Source: Pseudomonas spelaei (GTDB lineage Bacteria > Pseudomonadota > Gammaproteobacteria > Pseudomonadales > Pseudomonadaceae). From it: 64,000 bases of DNA. The DNA lies in NCBI RefSeq assembly GCF_009724245.1, contig NZ_WNNK01000006.1, forward strand, positions 124,001-188,000, in the 5' to 3' direction. Below, piece by piece: positions 12,968 to 20,896 of this stretch. The number at the start of each line of letters is the position of its first letter. Position 1 is the stretch's first letter. Position numbers and translations under genes: made by a program. A model generated the notes under the pieces. That model searched no databases, was not told the DNA's origin, and worked only from the letters and a program-made list of their open reading frames with translations.

Positions 12968-13755
12968 CCGACAAGCCTCGGCACGCCTACTACTGGCGTC
13001 TGTTCGCCACCGCCGCCAGCTTCACCGTGTTTGGCGTCGGCAGCCTGTGCCTGCGCTTGCTGGTATTTCCGCTGCTCAGTTGCTTGCCGGGTGGCGCCAG
13101 TCAGCATCAAAAGCGCGCCCGCCACACCATCAGTTGGCTGTTCTGGTGCTTTATTCGCATGATGCAGCGTTTGGGCATTCTCACTTACAACGTCGAAGGC
13201 GCCGAGAATCTTGGCCGCCCTGGCCAGATGATCGTCGCCAACCACCCGTCGCTGATCGACGTGGTGTTTCTGATCGGCCTGATGCGCCAGACCAACTGCG
13301 TGGTCAAGCAGAGCCTGTGGCAAAACCCGTTCACGCGCGGACCGGTGAGCGACGCCGGCTACATCAGCAATGACGGCAGCGCGGACATGCTCGATGCCGC
13401 TGCGAATGCCCTGCGGGAAGGCCAGACCCTGATCATATTTCCCGAAGGCACCCGTACCTCACCGGGCCAGATGCCGGCCTTTCATCGCGGGGGCGCCGCC
13501 ATTGCCCTGCGGGGTGCGACAATCATCACCCCCGTGGTGATCACGGTCAGCCCCACCACTCTGACCAAGGCCGAACCCTGGTACCGCATCCCAAAACGTC
13601 GTTTTCACTTCAGTTTGCGAGTCGGTGCCGATATAGAACCACAGGCGTTTGCAGCACTGGGGCCCGCGCCCCAGGCTTCACGCAAGCTCAACGATTACCT
13701 GCACCAGTATTTTATTAAGGAGCTCGCCGAAGATGAGCGACCAACACCGCCTTGA
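12943..13755 (+). CDS. Lysophospholipid acyltransferase family protein (ApeD-like)
   Basis: 270 aa. An N-terminal membrane helix (about 22-48) is followed by a PlsC-type domain with the HX4D motif NHPSLID (His101, Asp106) and the substrate motif FPEGTR (166-171). The family acylates lysophosphatidic acid-like acceptors. In APE clusters it is thought to attach a fatty acyl chain during assembly of the lipid anchor, at the inner membrane. The start overlaps the upstream gene, and its end overlaps the first carrier-protein gene by 23 nt. The exact acceptor cannot be read from sequence. Confidence 0.88.
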   Translation: MELATQALTDKPRHAYYWRLFATAASFTVFGVGSLCLRLLVFPLLSCLPGGASQHQKRARHTISWLFWCFIRMMQRLGILTYNVEGAENLGRPGQMIVANHPSLIDVVFLIGLMRQTNCVVKQSLWQNPFTRGPVSDAGYISNDGSADMLDAAANALREGQTLIIFPEGTRTSPGQMPAFHRGGAAIALRGATIITPVVITVSPTTLTKAEPWYRIPKRRFHFSLRVGADIEPQAFAALGPAPQASRKLNDYLHQYFIKELAEDERPTPP

Positions 13756-14002
13756 GCACGACATAAAAGCGCTGATCATTGAGGCCCTGGGCCTTGAAGA
13801 CATCAGCGTGGACGACATCGGCAACGAGCAAACCCTGTTCGGCGAAGGCCTGGGCCTGGATTCCGTCGATGCCCTGGAATTGGGCCTGGCCATCCAGAAA
13901 AAGTACGGCATCAAGATAGATGCCGACGCCAAGGACACTCGCAATCACTTCACCAACGTGGCCAGCCTCGCGGCGTTCGTCACGGCCCGACAGGCAGCTT
14001 GA
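13733..14002 (+). CDS. Acyl carrier protein 1 of the APE cluster
   Basis: 89 aa, ATG 13733 inside the end of the acyltransferase gene, with AAGGAG upstream. Typical acidic four-helix carrier protein. The phosphopantetheine attachment site is Ser44 in GLGLDSVDALEL. It would carry the growing aryl polyene or the starter acyl group as a thioester. APE clusters have two distinct carrier proteins with divided tasks, and the second follows 9 nt downstream. No phosphopantetheinyl transferase gene is in the cluster, so activation must use a host enzyme. Confidence 0.93.
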   Translation: MSDQHRLEHDIKALIIEALGLEDISVDDIGNEQTLFGEGLGLDSVDALELGLAIQKKYGIKIDADAKDTRNHFTNVASLAAFVTARQAA

Positions 14003-14011
14003 GACCGTACC

Positions 14012-14266
14012 ATGCAAACTCGTGACGATATTTTCAACACCCTGCGCGACGCCTTGGTGGAACTGTTTGAACTGGAACCTGAACGCGTCACCCTCGACGC
14101 CAACCTGTATCAGGACCTGGAAATCGACAGCATCGATGCGGTCGACCTGATCGACCACATCAAGCGCCAGACCGGCAAGAAAATCGCCGCCGAAGAGTTC
14201 AAGGCCGTGCGCACCGTGAACGACGTGGTCGAGGCGGTCTACCGTCTGGTCCAGCCGGCCGCATGA
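14012..14266 (+). CDS. Acyl carrier protein 2 of the APE cluster
   Basis: 84 aa carrier protein with the attachment site Ser40 in DLEIDSIDAVDLIDHI, preceded by the usual first helix (DIFNTLRDALVELF). It differs clearly from the neighbouring carrier protein, so the two are unlikely to be recent duplicates and probably serve different steps, such as starter loading and chain extension. It overlaps the next gene by 4 nt (ATGA), meaning coupled translation. Confidence 0.93.
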   Translation: MQTRDDIFNTLRDALVELFELEPERVTLDANLYQDLEIDSIDAVDLIDHIKRQTGKKIAAEEFKAVRTVNDVVEAVYRLVQPAA

Positions 14267-14808
14267 GCCGGCTGATCGGCCTTGGCCTGTTGCTGGCGGG
14301 GCTGCTGTACCCCTTTGCGGTGTATTTCGGTACGGAGCATTTTGCACCGTGGCAATTTGGCCTGCTGCTGGCCTGCCTCTGGCTACTGCGGGCGCTGACC
14401 GGTGCCCGCAACCCAGGCGCCCGCTGGATGGCGGTGGTGGCCGTTGTGTTTTGCCTGCTGCTGGCCTGGTTCGATAACCCGCAACTGTTGCGCTGGTACC
14501 CAAGCCTGGTCAGCGGCTTCATGCTGGCGTTGTTCGGCCTGAGCCTCAAGTATGGCCCGCCGATGGTCGAGCGCCTGGCACGCATGACCGAGCCGCAACT
14601 GCCCGACGTGGCGATTCGATATACCCGTCAGGTCACCGTGGTCTGGAGTGTATTTTTTCTGTGTAACGGCCTGTTCGCTGCCGCCCTCACACTGTGGGCG
14701 CCGCTGAGCTGGTGGACGTTGTACAACGGCCTGATCGCCTACGGGTTGATGGGGCTGTTGTTTGCCGTGGAATGGCTGGTACGACAAAGGATTCGAGGCC
14801 GCGTATGA
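14263..14808 (+). CDS. COG4648-type integral membrane protein
   Basis: 181 aa, almost wholly hydrophobic, with five or six membrane helices (first at residues 3-22) and Arg-rich loops. It belongs to the COG4648 membrane proteins always found between the carrier proteins and the AMP-ligase in APE clusters. The biochemical role is not established; a place in organising the enzymes at the inner membrane or in lipid handling is a guess. It overlaps both neighbours by 4 nt, so it is part of the same translational chain. Confidence 0.85.
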   Translation: MSRLIGLGLLLAGLLYPFAVYFGTEHFAPWQFGLLLACLWLLRALTGARNPGARWMAVVAVVFCLLLAWFDNPQLLRWYPSLVSGFMLALFGLSLKYGPPMVERLARMTEPQLPDVAIRYTRQVTVVWSVFFLCNGLFAAALTLWAPLSWWTLYNGLIAYGLMGLLFAVEWLVRQRIRGRV

Positions 14809-16475
14809 ATTGGTTGAATCTTGAGCACTTGCTGCTTGAGCCTGTGGCGCAGCGCCCAGTTACCCGTGCGCCGGCGTTGAATCATGCGCAACTGTGGGAA
14901 CAATCCCTGAGCCTGGCGGCCGGGCTGCAAGCTCGTGGCATCCAGCGGCTGGCGGTGCATCTGGAAGATGCCGGCGTGTTGGCGACTGCCCTCCTGGGCG
15001 CCTGGCGCGCCGGAGTCAGTGTGCTGTTGCCGGCCGACCTGCAACCCCAAACCCGTCAACGCTGGGCGGACGACGTGGACGGTTGGCTGACAGAAGCCGC
15101 CGATCTCGACGCGCTCTACCAGGCACCATTGGCCGCCGCCGCCCTCGACCTGGATCATTGCCAATTAAGCCTGTGCACCTCCGGCTCCAGTGGCGAACCC
15201 AAGCGCATCGATAAAACCCTGCGGCAACTGGCCAATGAGGTTCAGGCGCTGGAAACCCTATGGGGCGCTGAGCTCGGTGAAGCCTGCATCATCGGCAGCG
15301 TTGCCACTCAACACATCTACGGCTTGCTGTTCCGGGTGCTGTGGCCGCTGTGTGCCGGGCGGACCTTTGTGCGCCAGCAACTGGCCTTTCCGGAAGACCT
15401 GCAGCGGGCCAGCCGCGAACAGCCGCACTTCGCCTGGATCGCCAGCCCGGCGCTGCTCAAGCGCATGGGCGACAACCTCGACTGGCCGGCATTGAGTGCG
15501 GTCAAGCGCGTGTTCTCCTCCGGTGGCGCCTTGCCAATGGAAGCCGCCAGTAGCCTGCAGCAACGCTTGCAGCAATGGCCGACGGAAATCCTCGGCAGCT
15601 CGGAAACCGGCGGCATCGCCTGGCGCCAGGGCGAGCAGCCCTGGCAGCCGTTTGCCGATGTGCAGATAAGCCAGAACGCTGACGGTGCCTTGCGCATCGC
15701 CTCGCCGTACTTGCCCGCCGGGCACATCGAGCAGACCGCCGACGCCGCGAAGATCCACGCCGATGGTCGCTTCGAGCTGTTGGGCCGCCTGGACCGGATC
15801 GTCAAGCTGGAAGAAAAACGCATCTCCCTGCCGATGCTGGAACAGGCACTGATGGATCACCCTTGGGTCGCGGAAACCCGCCTCGGGGTGGTGCAGGAAA
15901 ACCGCGCCTCCCTCGGCGCCCTGGTGGTGCTCAAAGCGCCCGGCCTGCATGCCCTGCGTAATCAAGGCCGACGCACCGTCACCCAAACCCTGCGCCAGCA
16001 CCTGAGCCAACACTGCGAAGCCCTGGCATTGCCGCGCCGCTGGCGCCTGCTGCGTCAGTTACCGCTTAATACCCAAGGCAAGTTGCCCCAGGCCGACGTC
16101 GAAGCGCTGCTGCTCGCGCCTCGGCCCAAGGCCCCAGAAGTGCTGGAGCAAGTGGAAACCAACGGCGAATGGACCCTGCAACTGGCGATCCCGCCGGACC
16201 TGGCCTACTTCAGCGGCCACTTCCCGCAAACCCCGGTACTGCCGGGTGTCGTGCAAGTGGACTGGGCGTTGAGCCTGGGCCAGCAGTTGCTCGACCTGCC
16301 GGGCAAATTCGCCGGAATGGAAGTGCTCAAGTTCCAGCAGTTGGTACGCCCCGACGACCGGATTGAACTGCACCTGCGCTTCGACCGCGAACGCAGCAAG
16401 TTGTACTTCTCCTACCGCAACGACACGGCCGCCTGCTCCAGTGGCCGGATAGTGCTGGAGGCAGACCATGTATAA
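14805..16475 (+). CDS. AMP-ligase fused to hotdog dehydratase (ApeH-ApeI-like fusion)
   Basis: 556 aa. Residues 1 to about 440 form an adenylate-forming acyl-CoA/ACP ligase: ATP loop TSGSSGEPK near residue 125, SSETGG near 265, and a C-terminal lobe ([14 protein letters not shown]). Residues of about 450-556 form a FabA/FabZ-like dehydratase domain with [19 protein letters not shown] near 468, whose His is the catalytic candidate. The ligase would activate the aromatic starter acid; the dehydratase would remove water after ketoreduction. In the E. coli-type cluster these are separate proteins (ApeH, ApeI), so this is a natural fusion. ATG 14805 overlaps the upstream gene by 4 nt. Confidence 0.9.
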   Translation: MNWLNLEHLLLEPVAQRPVTRAPALNHAQLWEQSLSLAAGLQARGIQRLAVHLEDAGVLATALLGAWRAGVSVLLPADLQPQTRQRWADDVDGWLTEAADLDALYQAPLAAAALDLDHCQLSLCTSGSSGEPKRIDKTLRQLANEVQALETLWGAELGEACIIGSVATQHIYGLLFRVLWPLCAGRTFVRQQLAFPEDLQRASREQPHFAWIASPALLKRMGDNLDWPALSAVKRVFSSGGALPMEAASSLQQRLQQWPTEILGSSETGGIAWRQGEQPWQPFADVQISQNADGALRIASPYLPAGHIEQTADAAKIHADGRFELLGRLDRIVKLEEKRISLPMLEQALMDHPWVAETRLGVVQENRASLGALVVLKAPGLHALRNQGRRTVTQTLRQHLSQHCEALALPRRWRLLRQLPLNTQGKLPQADVEALLLAPRPKAPEVLEQVETNGEWTLQLAIPPDLAYFSGHFPQTPVLPGVVQVDWALSLGQQLLDLPGKFAGMEVLKFQQLVRPDDRIELHLRFDRERSKLYFSYRNDTAACSSGRIVLEADHV

Positions 16476-16497
16476 GCCTGGTGAGTGCTACGCACTC

Positions 16498-16560
16498 AAT
16501 CGCGGGCAAGCCCGCTCCCACTTTGGGTCGGTGTGGGAGCTGGCTTGCCTGCGATGCAGG
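16498..16560. repeat. REP doublet inside the aryl polyene operon
   Basis: An inverted pair of REP arms: TCGCGGGCAAGCCCGCTCCCAC (about 16500-16521, reverse form) and TGTGGGAGCTGGCTTGCCTG starting at 16533 (forward form). It fills most of the 113-nt gap between the ligase-dehydratase and glycosyltransferase genes, one of the few real gaps in an operon whose genes otherwise mostly overlap. It may reduce downstream expression or stabilise the upstream mRNA. Confidence 0.85.
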
Positions 16561-16588
16561 CGACTCGGTACATCAGGGACGCCCGATC

Positions 16589-17323
16589 ATGCATAACCCC
16601 TGCGCCGTGATCCCGGTCTACAACCACGAAGCTGCCGTGCCTGCCGTGGTCCGCAGCCTGCTGGACAGTGGCTTGCCGTGCCTGTTGGTGGACGACGGTA
16701 GCAGCCTGGCTTGCGCGGCGGTCCTGGCGCAGCTTGCGACCCTCAACAATGTCTCGCTGGTCACCCTGCCCACCAACCAGGGCAAAGGCGGCGCCGTGAT
16801 GATCGGTTTTCGCGAGGCCGCACGCCTGGGCTTCACCCATGCCCTGCAAGTGGACGCGGACGGCCAGCACGACCTGCGGGCAGTCAGCACCTTCCTTGAC
16901 GCCTCGCGCACCCATCCCGAGGCGCTGATCTGCGGCTACCCGGAGTACGACCACAGCGTGCCCAAGGGCCGCTTGTATGGCCGCTACCTGACCCACGTGT
17001 GGGTGTGGATCAATAGCCTCTCATTGCAGATTCGTGATTCGATGTGTGGCTTTCGCATCTACCCGCTGCGACCAGTATTGGCGTTGATGGACTCGGCCAA
17101 CATCGGCAAACGCATGGATTTCGACTCGGACATTATCGTGCGCCTGTCGTGGCGCAACCAGCCGATGCTCTGGCTGCCCACCAAAGTGCATTACCCCGCC
17201 GACGGCCTGTCGCACTTTCGGATGGTCCACGACAACGCCCTGATCTCTTCCATGCACACCCGCCTGTTCTTCGGCATGCTGCTGCGTGCGCCGATGATCC
17301 TCTGGCGAAGGTGGCAGGCATGA
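16589..17323 (+). CDS. Family 2 glycosyltransferase
   Basis: 244 aa from ATG 16589, which has AGGGA 9 nt upstream; the frame is open further 5' only through the REP doublet. GT-A fold signs: CAVIPVYNHEAAVPAVV at the start, the nucleotide-sugar motif LLVDDGSS (about residues 33-40) and the metal motif DADGQHD. There is no membrane helix. The proteins in APE clusters are thought to add a sugar to the aryl polyene lipid or its anchor. Sugar and acceptor are unknown. It overlaps the next gene by 4 nt. Confidence 0.88.
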   Translation: MHNPCAVIPVYNHEAAVPAVVRSLLDSGLPCLLVDDGSSLACAAVLAQLATLNNVSLVTLPTNQGKGGAVMIGFREAARLGFTHALQVDADGQHDLRAVSTFLDASRTHPEALICGYPEYDHSVPKGRLYGRYLTHVWVWINSLSLQIRDSMCGFRIYPLRPVLALMDSANIGKRMDFDSDIIVRLSWRNQPMLWLPTKVHYPADGLSHFRMVHDNALISSMHTRLFFGMLLRAPMILWRRWQA

Positions 17324-18255
17324 GTGACAGCACCCGGCATTGGGCCGACCGCCAGGAGCGCGGCAGTTTCTGGCTGATGAAGCTCACCGCATTCGGCGCC
17401 AAGTTCCTCGGCCGTCGGGTGTTGAGCCCGCTCCTGTATGGCATCGTTTTCTACTTCTTCCTGTTCGGCCGCACCGCCCGACAGAGCGCCTGGCAGTACC
17501 AGCAGCGGCTGGCCGAGTGGAGTGGTCGCGACGATCTACGCCCCACCCATAAAAGAGTCTTCGGCCAGTTCATGGCCTTCGGCGATGCCTTGCTGGACAA
17601 GCTCGACGTATGGAACGGCAAGCTGCGCCTGGAACAGATCGAAATCGTCGACCCGGCGAAACTGCGCGACCAACTGCGCGGCGAACGCGGGCAGATGCTG
17701 GTGGGCGCACATCTGGGCAACCTGGAAGTGTGCCGCGCGCTGGCGGAGCTGGGTGAGAAAGTCACCATGAACGTGTTGGTGCACACCAAGCACGCCGAGC
17801 GTTTCAATCGCCTGCTGGGCGAAGCCGGCGCCAGCAATCTACGACTGATCCAGGTCAGCGAACTGGACCCGGCGACCATGCTGCTGCTCAGCCAACGCCT
17901 GGACGACGGCGAGTGGTTGGCGATCGCCGGTGACCGCGTACCGCTGCATGGCGGGCGTACGGTTCGGGTGGATTTTCTCGGCCACGACGCGGCGTTTCCA
18001 CAAGGCCCATGGCTGCTGGCAGGCCTGCTGAAATGCCCGGTCAACCTGTTGATGTGCCTGAAGCACGAAGGCCGTTATCGCTTGATCATCGAGCCCTTCA
18101 CCCAACTGATCGAATGGAAGCGCAGCAACCGCCAGCAGGTGATCGCCCAATGGACCGCCCGCTACGCCGAGCGCCTGGGCCAGTTCTGCCTGCAAGCGCC
18201 CCAACAATGGTTCAACTTTTACCCTTTCTGGAAGACCGATGACGACGCATCTTGA
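17320..18255 (+). CDS. LpxL/HtrB-type acyltransferase
   Basis: 311 aa from ATG 17320. One N-terminal membrane helix (LLYGIVFYFFLFG, about 38-50). The catalytic HX4E motif is HLGNLE in MLVGAHLGNLEVC. The family adds secondary acyl chains to lipid A. In this cluster it is more likely to acylate the APE lipid, since it lies in the middle of the operon. The C-terminal FNFYPFW is typical. It overlaps the ammonia-lyase gene by 17 nt. Confidence 0.9.
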   Translation: MSDSTRHWADRQERGSFWLMKLTAFGAKFLGRRVLSPLLYGIVFYFFLFGRTARQSAWQYQQRLAEWSGRDDLRPTHKRVFGQFMAFGDALLDKLDVWNGKLRLEQIEIVDPAKLRDQLRGERGQMLVGAHLGNLEVCRALAELGEKVTMNVLVHTKHAERFNRLLGEAGASNLRLIQVSELDPATMLLLSQRLDDGEWLAIAGDRVPLHGGRTVRVDFLGHDAAFPQGPWLLAGLLKCPVNLLMCLKHEGRYRLIIEPFTQLIEWKRSNRQQVIAQWTARYAERLGQFCLQAPQQWFNFYPFWKTDDDAS

Positions 18256-19780
18256 GCCGGTAACCTTCGGCGAACTCCCTCTGCGCATCGAAGACGTGCT
18301 GGCCCTGGCCAACCGCCAAGTGCCGACTCAGTTGCAAAGCGATGCCGAGTATCGCCAACGCATCGCCAAGGGCGCGCAGTTCCTTGATTCGCTGCTGGAC
18401 AAGGAAGGCGTGATCTACGGTGTCACCACCGGCTATGGCGACTCCTGCGTGGTGGCCGTGCCATTGCAGCACGTCGAAGCGCTGCCGCGTCATCTCTACA
18501 CCTTTCACGGCTGCGGCCTGGGCAAGCTGCTGGATGCACAAGCGACCCGGGCAGTACTCGCCGCGCGTTTGCAGTCGCTGTGCCATGGCGTGTCCGGTGT
18601 GCGCGTGGAACTGCTGGAACGCCTGCACGCGTTCCTCGAATTCGACGTGCTGCCACTGATCCCGGAAGAAGGCTCGGTGGGCGCCAGCGGTGACCTGACG
18701 CCGCTGTCCTATGTGGCCGCGACCCTGTCCGGCGAGCGCGAAGTAATGTTCCGTGGCGAGCGTCGCCAGGCCGCCGATGTACACCGCGAACTGGGCTGGG
18801 ACCCGCTGGTACTGCGCCCGAAAGAAGCCCTGGCGTTGATGAATGGCACCGCCGTGATGACCGGCCTGGCCTGCCTGGCCTTTGCCCGCGCCGATTATCT
18901 GCTGCAATTGGCCACGCGCATCACCGCACTGAACGTGGTGGCGCTGCAAGGTAATCCGGAGCACTTCGACGAACGCCTGTTCGCCGCCAAGCCGCATCCA
19001 GGGCAGATGCAAGTCGCCGCCTGGCTGCGCAAGGACCTGGCCATCGACGCGCCAACCGCGCCGTTGCATCGCCTGCAAGATCGCTACTCCCTGCGCTGCG
19101 CACCCCACGTCCTGGGGGTGCTGGCCGACAGCCTGAACTGGCTGCGCTCGTTCATCGAGATCGAACTCAACAGCGCCAATGACAACCCGATCATCGACGC
19201 CGAAGCCGAACGCGTACTGCACGGCGGGCATTTCTACGGTGGGCATATCGCCTTTGCCATGGACAGCCTCAAGACCCTGGTGGCCAACGTCGCCGACCTA
19301 TTGGACCGGCAACTGGCGCTGCTGGTGGACGTGCGTTACAACCACGGTTTGCCGAGCAACCTGTCGGGCGCCCCCGCCGACCGGGCGATGATCAACCATG
19401 GCTTCAAGGCCGTGCAGATCGGCACCAGCGCCTGGACCGCCGAAGCCCTGAAAAACACGATGCCCGCCAGCGTGTTTTCACGCTCCACCGAGTGCCATAA
19501 CCAGGACAAGGTGAGCATGGGCACCATCGCCGCCCGTGACGCCATCCGTGTGCTGGAGCTGACCGAACAGGTCGCCGCCGCCACCTTGCTCGCCGCCAAT
19601 CAGGGTGTGTGGCTGCGAGGCCAAGTCGCAGACGCGCGTCCTCTGCCACCGGCCCTGGCCGCGATGCATGAAGCACTCGCCAAGGACTTCCCGCCAGTCA
19701 TCGAAGACCGCGCCCTGGAAGGCGAACTGCGCCTGTGCCTGCAACGCATCGCCGAGCAACACTGGAGGCTGCATGCGTAG
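18239..19780 (+). CDS. Aromatic amino acid ammonia-lyase (HAL/PAL family)
   Basis: 513 aa. The MIO cofactor forms from Ala149-Ser150-Gly151 in VGASGDLTPLS. The catalytic Tyr60 lies in YGVTTGYGD. The substrate-selectivity loop reads LYTFHGCGLG: Phe89-His90 replaces the Ser-His of histidine lyases. In plant and bacterial lyases, Phe/His or His/Leu at these positions goes with phenylalanine or tyrosine. So the product is probably cinnamate or 4-coumarate, a plausible starter acid for the ligase upstream. No hut genes are near. It overlaps the thioesterase gene by 8 nt. Family is certain; the exact substrate is inferred. Confidence 0.92.
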   Translation: MTTHLEPVTFGELPLRIEDVLALANRQVPTQLQSDAEYRQRIAKGAQFLDSLLDKEGVIYGVTTGYGDSCVVAVPLQHVEALPRHLYTFHGCGLGKLLDAQATRAVLAARLQSLCHGVSGVRVELLERLHAFLEFDVLPLIPEEGSVGASGDLTPLSYVAATLSGEREVMFRGERRQAADVHRELGWDPLVLRPKEALALMNGTAVMTGLACLAFARADYLLQLATRITALNVVALQGNPEHFDERLFAAKPHPGQMQVAAWLRKDLAIDAPTAPLHRLQDRYSLRCAPHVLGVLADSLNWLRSFIEIELNSANDNPIIDAEAERVLHGGHFYGGHIAFAMDSLKTLVANVADLLDRQLALLVDVRYNHGLPSNLSGAPADRAMINHGFKAVQIGTSAWTAEALKNTMPASVFSRSTECHNQDKVSMGTIAARDAIRVLELTEQVAAATLLAANQGVWLRGQVADARPLPPALAAMHEALAKDFPPVIEDRALEGELRLCLQRIAEQHWRLHA

Positions 19781-20198
19781 CAAGGGCGTGCTGCACAGCG
19801 ACACCGAAATCCTGGTGCCGTTTTTCGACATCGACACCATGAATGTGGTGTGGCACGGCCATTACGTGAAGTACCTGGAAGTGGCCCGCTGCGCCTTGCT
19901 GGACAAGATCGGCCATAACTACACGACGATGCTCGAATCGGGCTACGCCTGGCCGGTGATCGATATGCAGCTGCGTTATGTGCGCGGCGCAACCTTCGGC
20001 CAAACCCTCAACGTGCGCGCCAGCCTGGTGGAGTGGGAGAGCCGCTTGAAGGTCAATTACCTGATTACTGACCTTGCCAGCGGCGAGCGCCTGACCCGCG
20101 CCAGCACCGTGCAAGTAGCGGTGGAGATTGCCAGCCGCGAAATGCAGTTGGCCTCGCCCAAGGTATTTACAGACGCTGTCGAAAGGGCTTTGAAATGA
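19773..20198 (+). CDS. 4-hydroxybenzoyl-CoA thioesterase-like hotdog protein (ApeK-like)
   Basis: 141 aa, ATG 19773 with TGGAGG 4-5 nt upstream. Hotdog fold of the 4HBT/YbgC type: VPFFDIDTMNVVWHGHYVKYLEVARC, with the conserved Asp and the WHGHYVKY helix. It would hydrolyse acyl thioesters, for editing or release in polyene synthesis. Such an enzyme is a standard part of APE clusters. Its stop overlaps the ATG of the LolA-like gene, whose 5' part is made of a REP element. Confidence 0.88.
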   Translation: MRSKGVLHSDTEILVPFFDIDTMNVVWHGHYVKYLEVARCALLDKIGHNYTTMLESGYAWPVIDMQLRYVRGATFGQTLNVRASLVEWESRLKVNYLITDLASGERLTRASTVQVAVEIASREMQLASPKVFTDAVERALK

Positions 20199-20896
20199 GA
20201 TCCAATGTGGGAGCGACGGTGCGACGATTCGACTTGCTCGCGAAGGTCGTCAACGATAACGCAGGCCGCCTGACACTGCGCGGCGCCCTCGGGTTTTTCG
20301 CGAGCAAGCTCGCTCCTACACTGTTCGCACTGTTTGGTTTTACAGGCCTGGCTCAGGCCTTCGACCTGCAACAACTTAGCGATCAGTTGGCCAAACCGTC
20401 GGTGATTCACGGCAACTTCATCCAGGAAAAACACCTGCGTGCCCTGCCGCAACCACTGACCAGCAAGGGCACTTTTGTTCTGGCAAAGGACCACGGCCTG
20501 CTCTGGCTGCTCAAAACCCCACTGCAACAGGACTACCGCATCAGCGCCCAAGGCATTGCCCGCCGGGACGCCAACGGCTGGCAATTGCTCCCGAACAAGA
20601 GCGCCGGTGCCGAGCAGAACCGCCTGTTCCTCGCCGTCTTGCAAGGCGACAGCAGCGGCTTGCAGCGCGACTTCGAACTGCAACTGCAAGGCGAGGCCAA
20701 ACAATGGAAGTTGACCTTGATCCCGCGCTCGCTGCTGCTCAAGCAAGTGTTCACCCAGATCAATATCGACGGCGGTGAATTGGTGCAAAAAATCGAACTG
20801 CTGGAAACCCAGGGCGACAGCACCGTACTGCGCATGCAGGACAGCACCGGCAGCCAACCGTTGAGCGACGCGGAGCAACATGATTTTGCCGAGTGA
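20195..20896 (+). CDS. LolA-like outer-membrane lipoprotein carrier (ApeL-like)
   Basis: 233 aa as read from ATG 20195, which overlaps the thioesterase stop. A signal peptide with core LAPTLFALFGFTGLAQA ends near residue 52; the mature part is a LolA-type beta fold (GNFIQEKHLRALPQPLTSKG, GLLWLLKTPLQQDYRIS). The family ferries lipidated molecules across the periplasm, here probably the APE lipid. Oddity: bases 20206-20320 are a REP doublet, so residues of about 4-42, including the positive n-region of the signal peptide, are encoded by repeat DNA. The true start could be an internal GTG or TTG in the repeat. Next gene overlaps by 17 nt. Confidence 0.85.
   Translation: MRSNVGATVRRFDLLAKVVNDNAGRLTLRGALGFFASKLAPTLFALFGFTGLAQAFDLQQLSDQLAKPSVIHGNFIQEKHLRALPQPLTSKGTFVLAKDHGLLWLLKTPLQQDYRISAQGIARRDANGWQLLPNKSAGAEQNRLFLAVLQGDSSGLQRDFELQLQGEAKQWKLTLIPRSLLLKQVFTQINIDGGELVQKIELLETQGDSTVLRMQDSTGSQPLSDAEQHDFAE
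20206..20320. repeat. REP-type doublet within the LolA-like coding region
   Basis: The left arm (TGTGGGAGCGACGGTGCGAC, then GATTCGACTTGCTCGCGAA) and right arm (TTTCGCGAGCAAGCTCGCTC) form an imperfect inverted pair. The left arm is nearly identical to the arms at 57438 and, inverted, at 2773-2812. The repeat stays in frame without a stop for its whole length. Confidence 0.85.

Noticed and set aside
18239..19780. Histidine ammonia-lyase HutH of histidine breakdown
   Set aside because: No hut genes adjoin it; it overlaps aryl polyene genes on both sides, and the selectivity loop has Phe-His in place of Ser-His.
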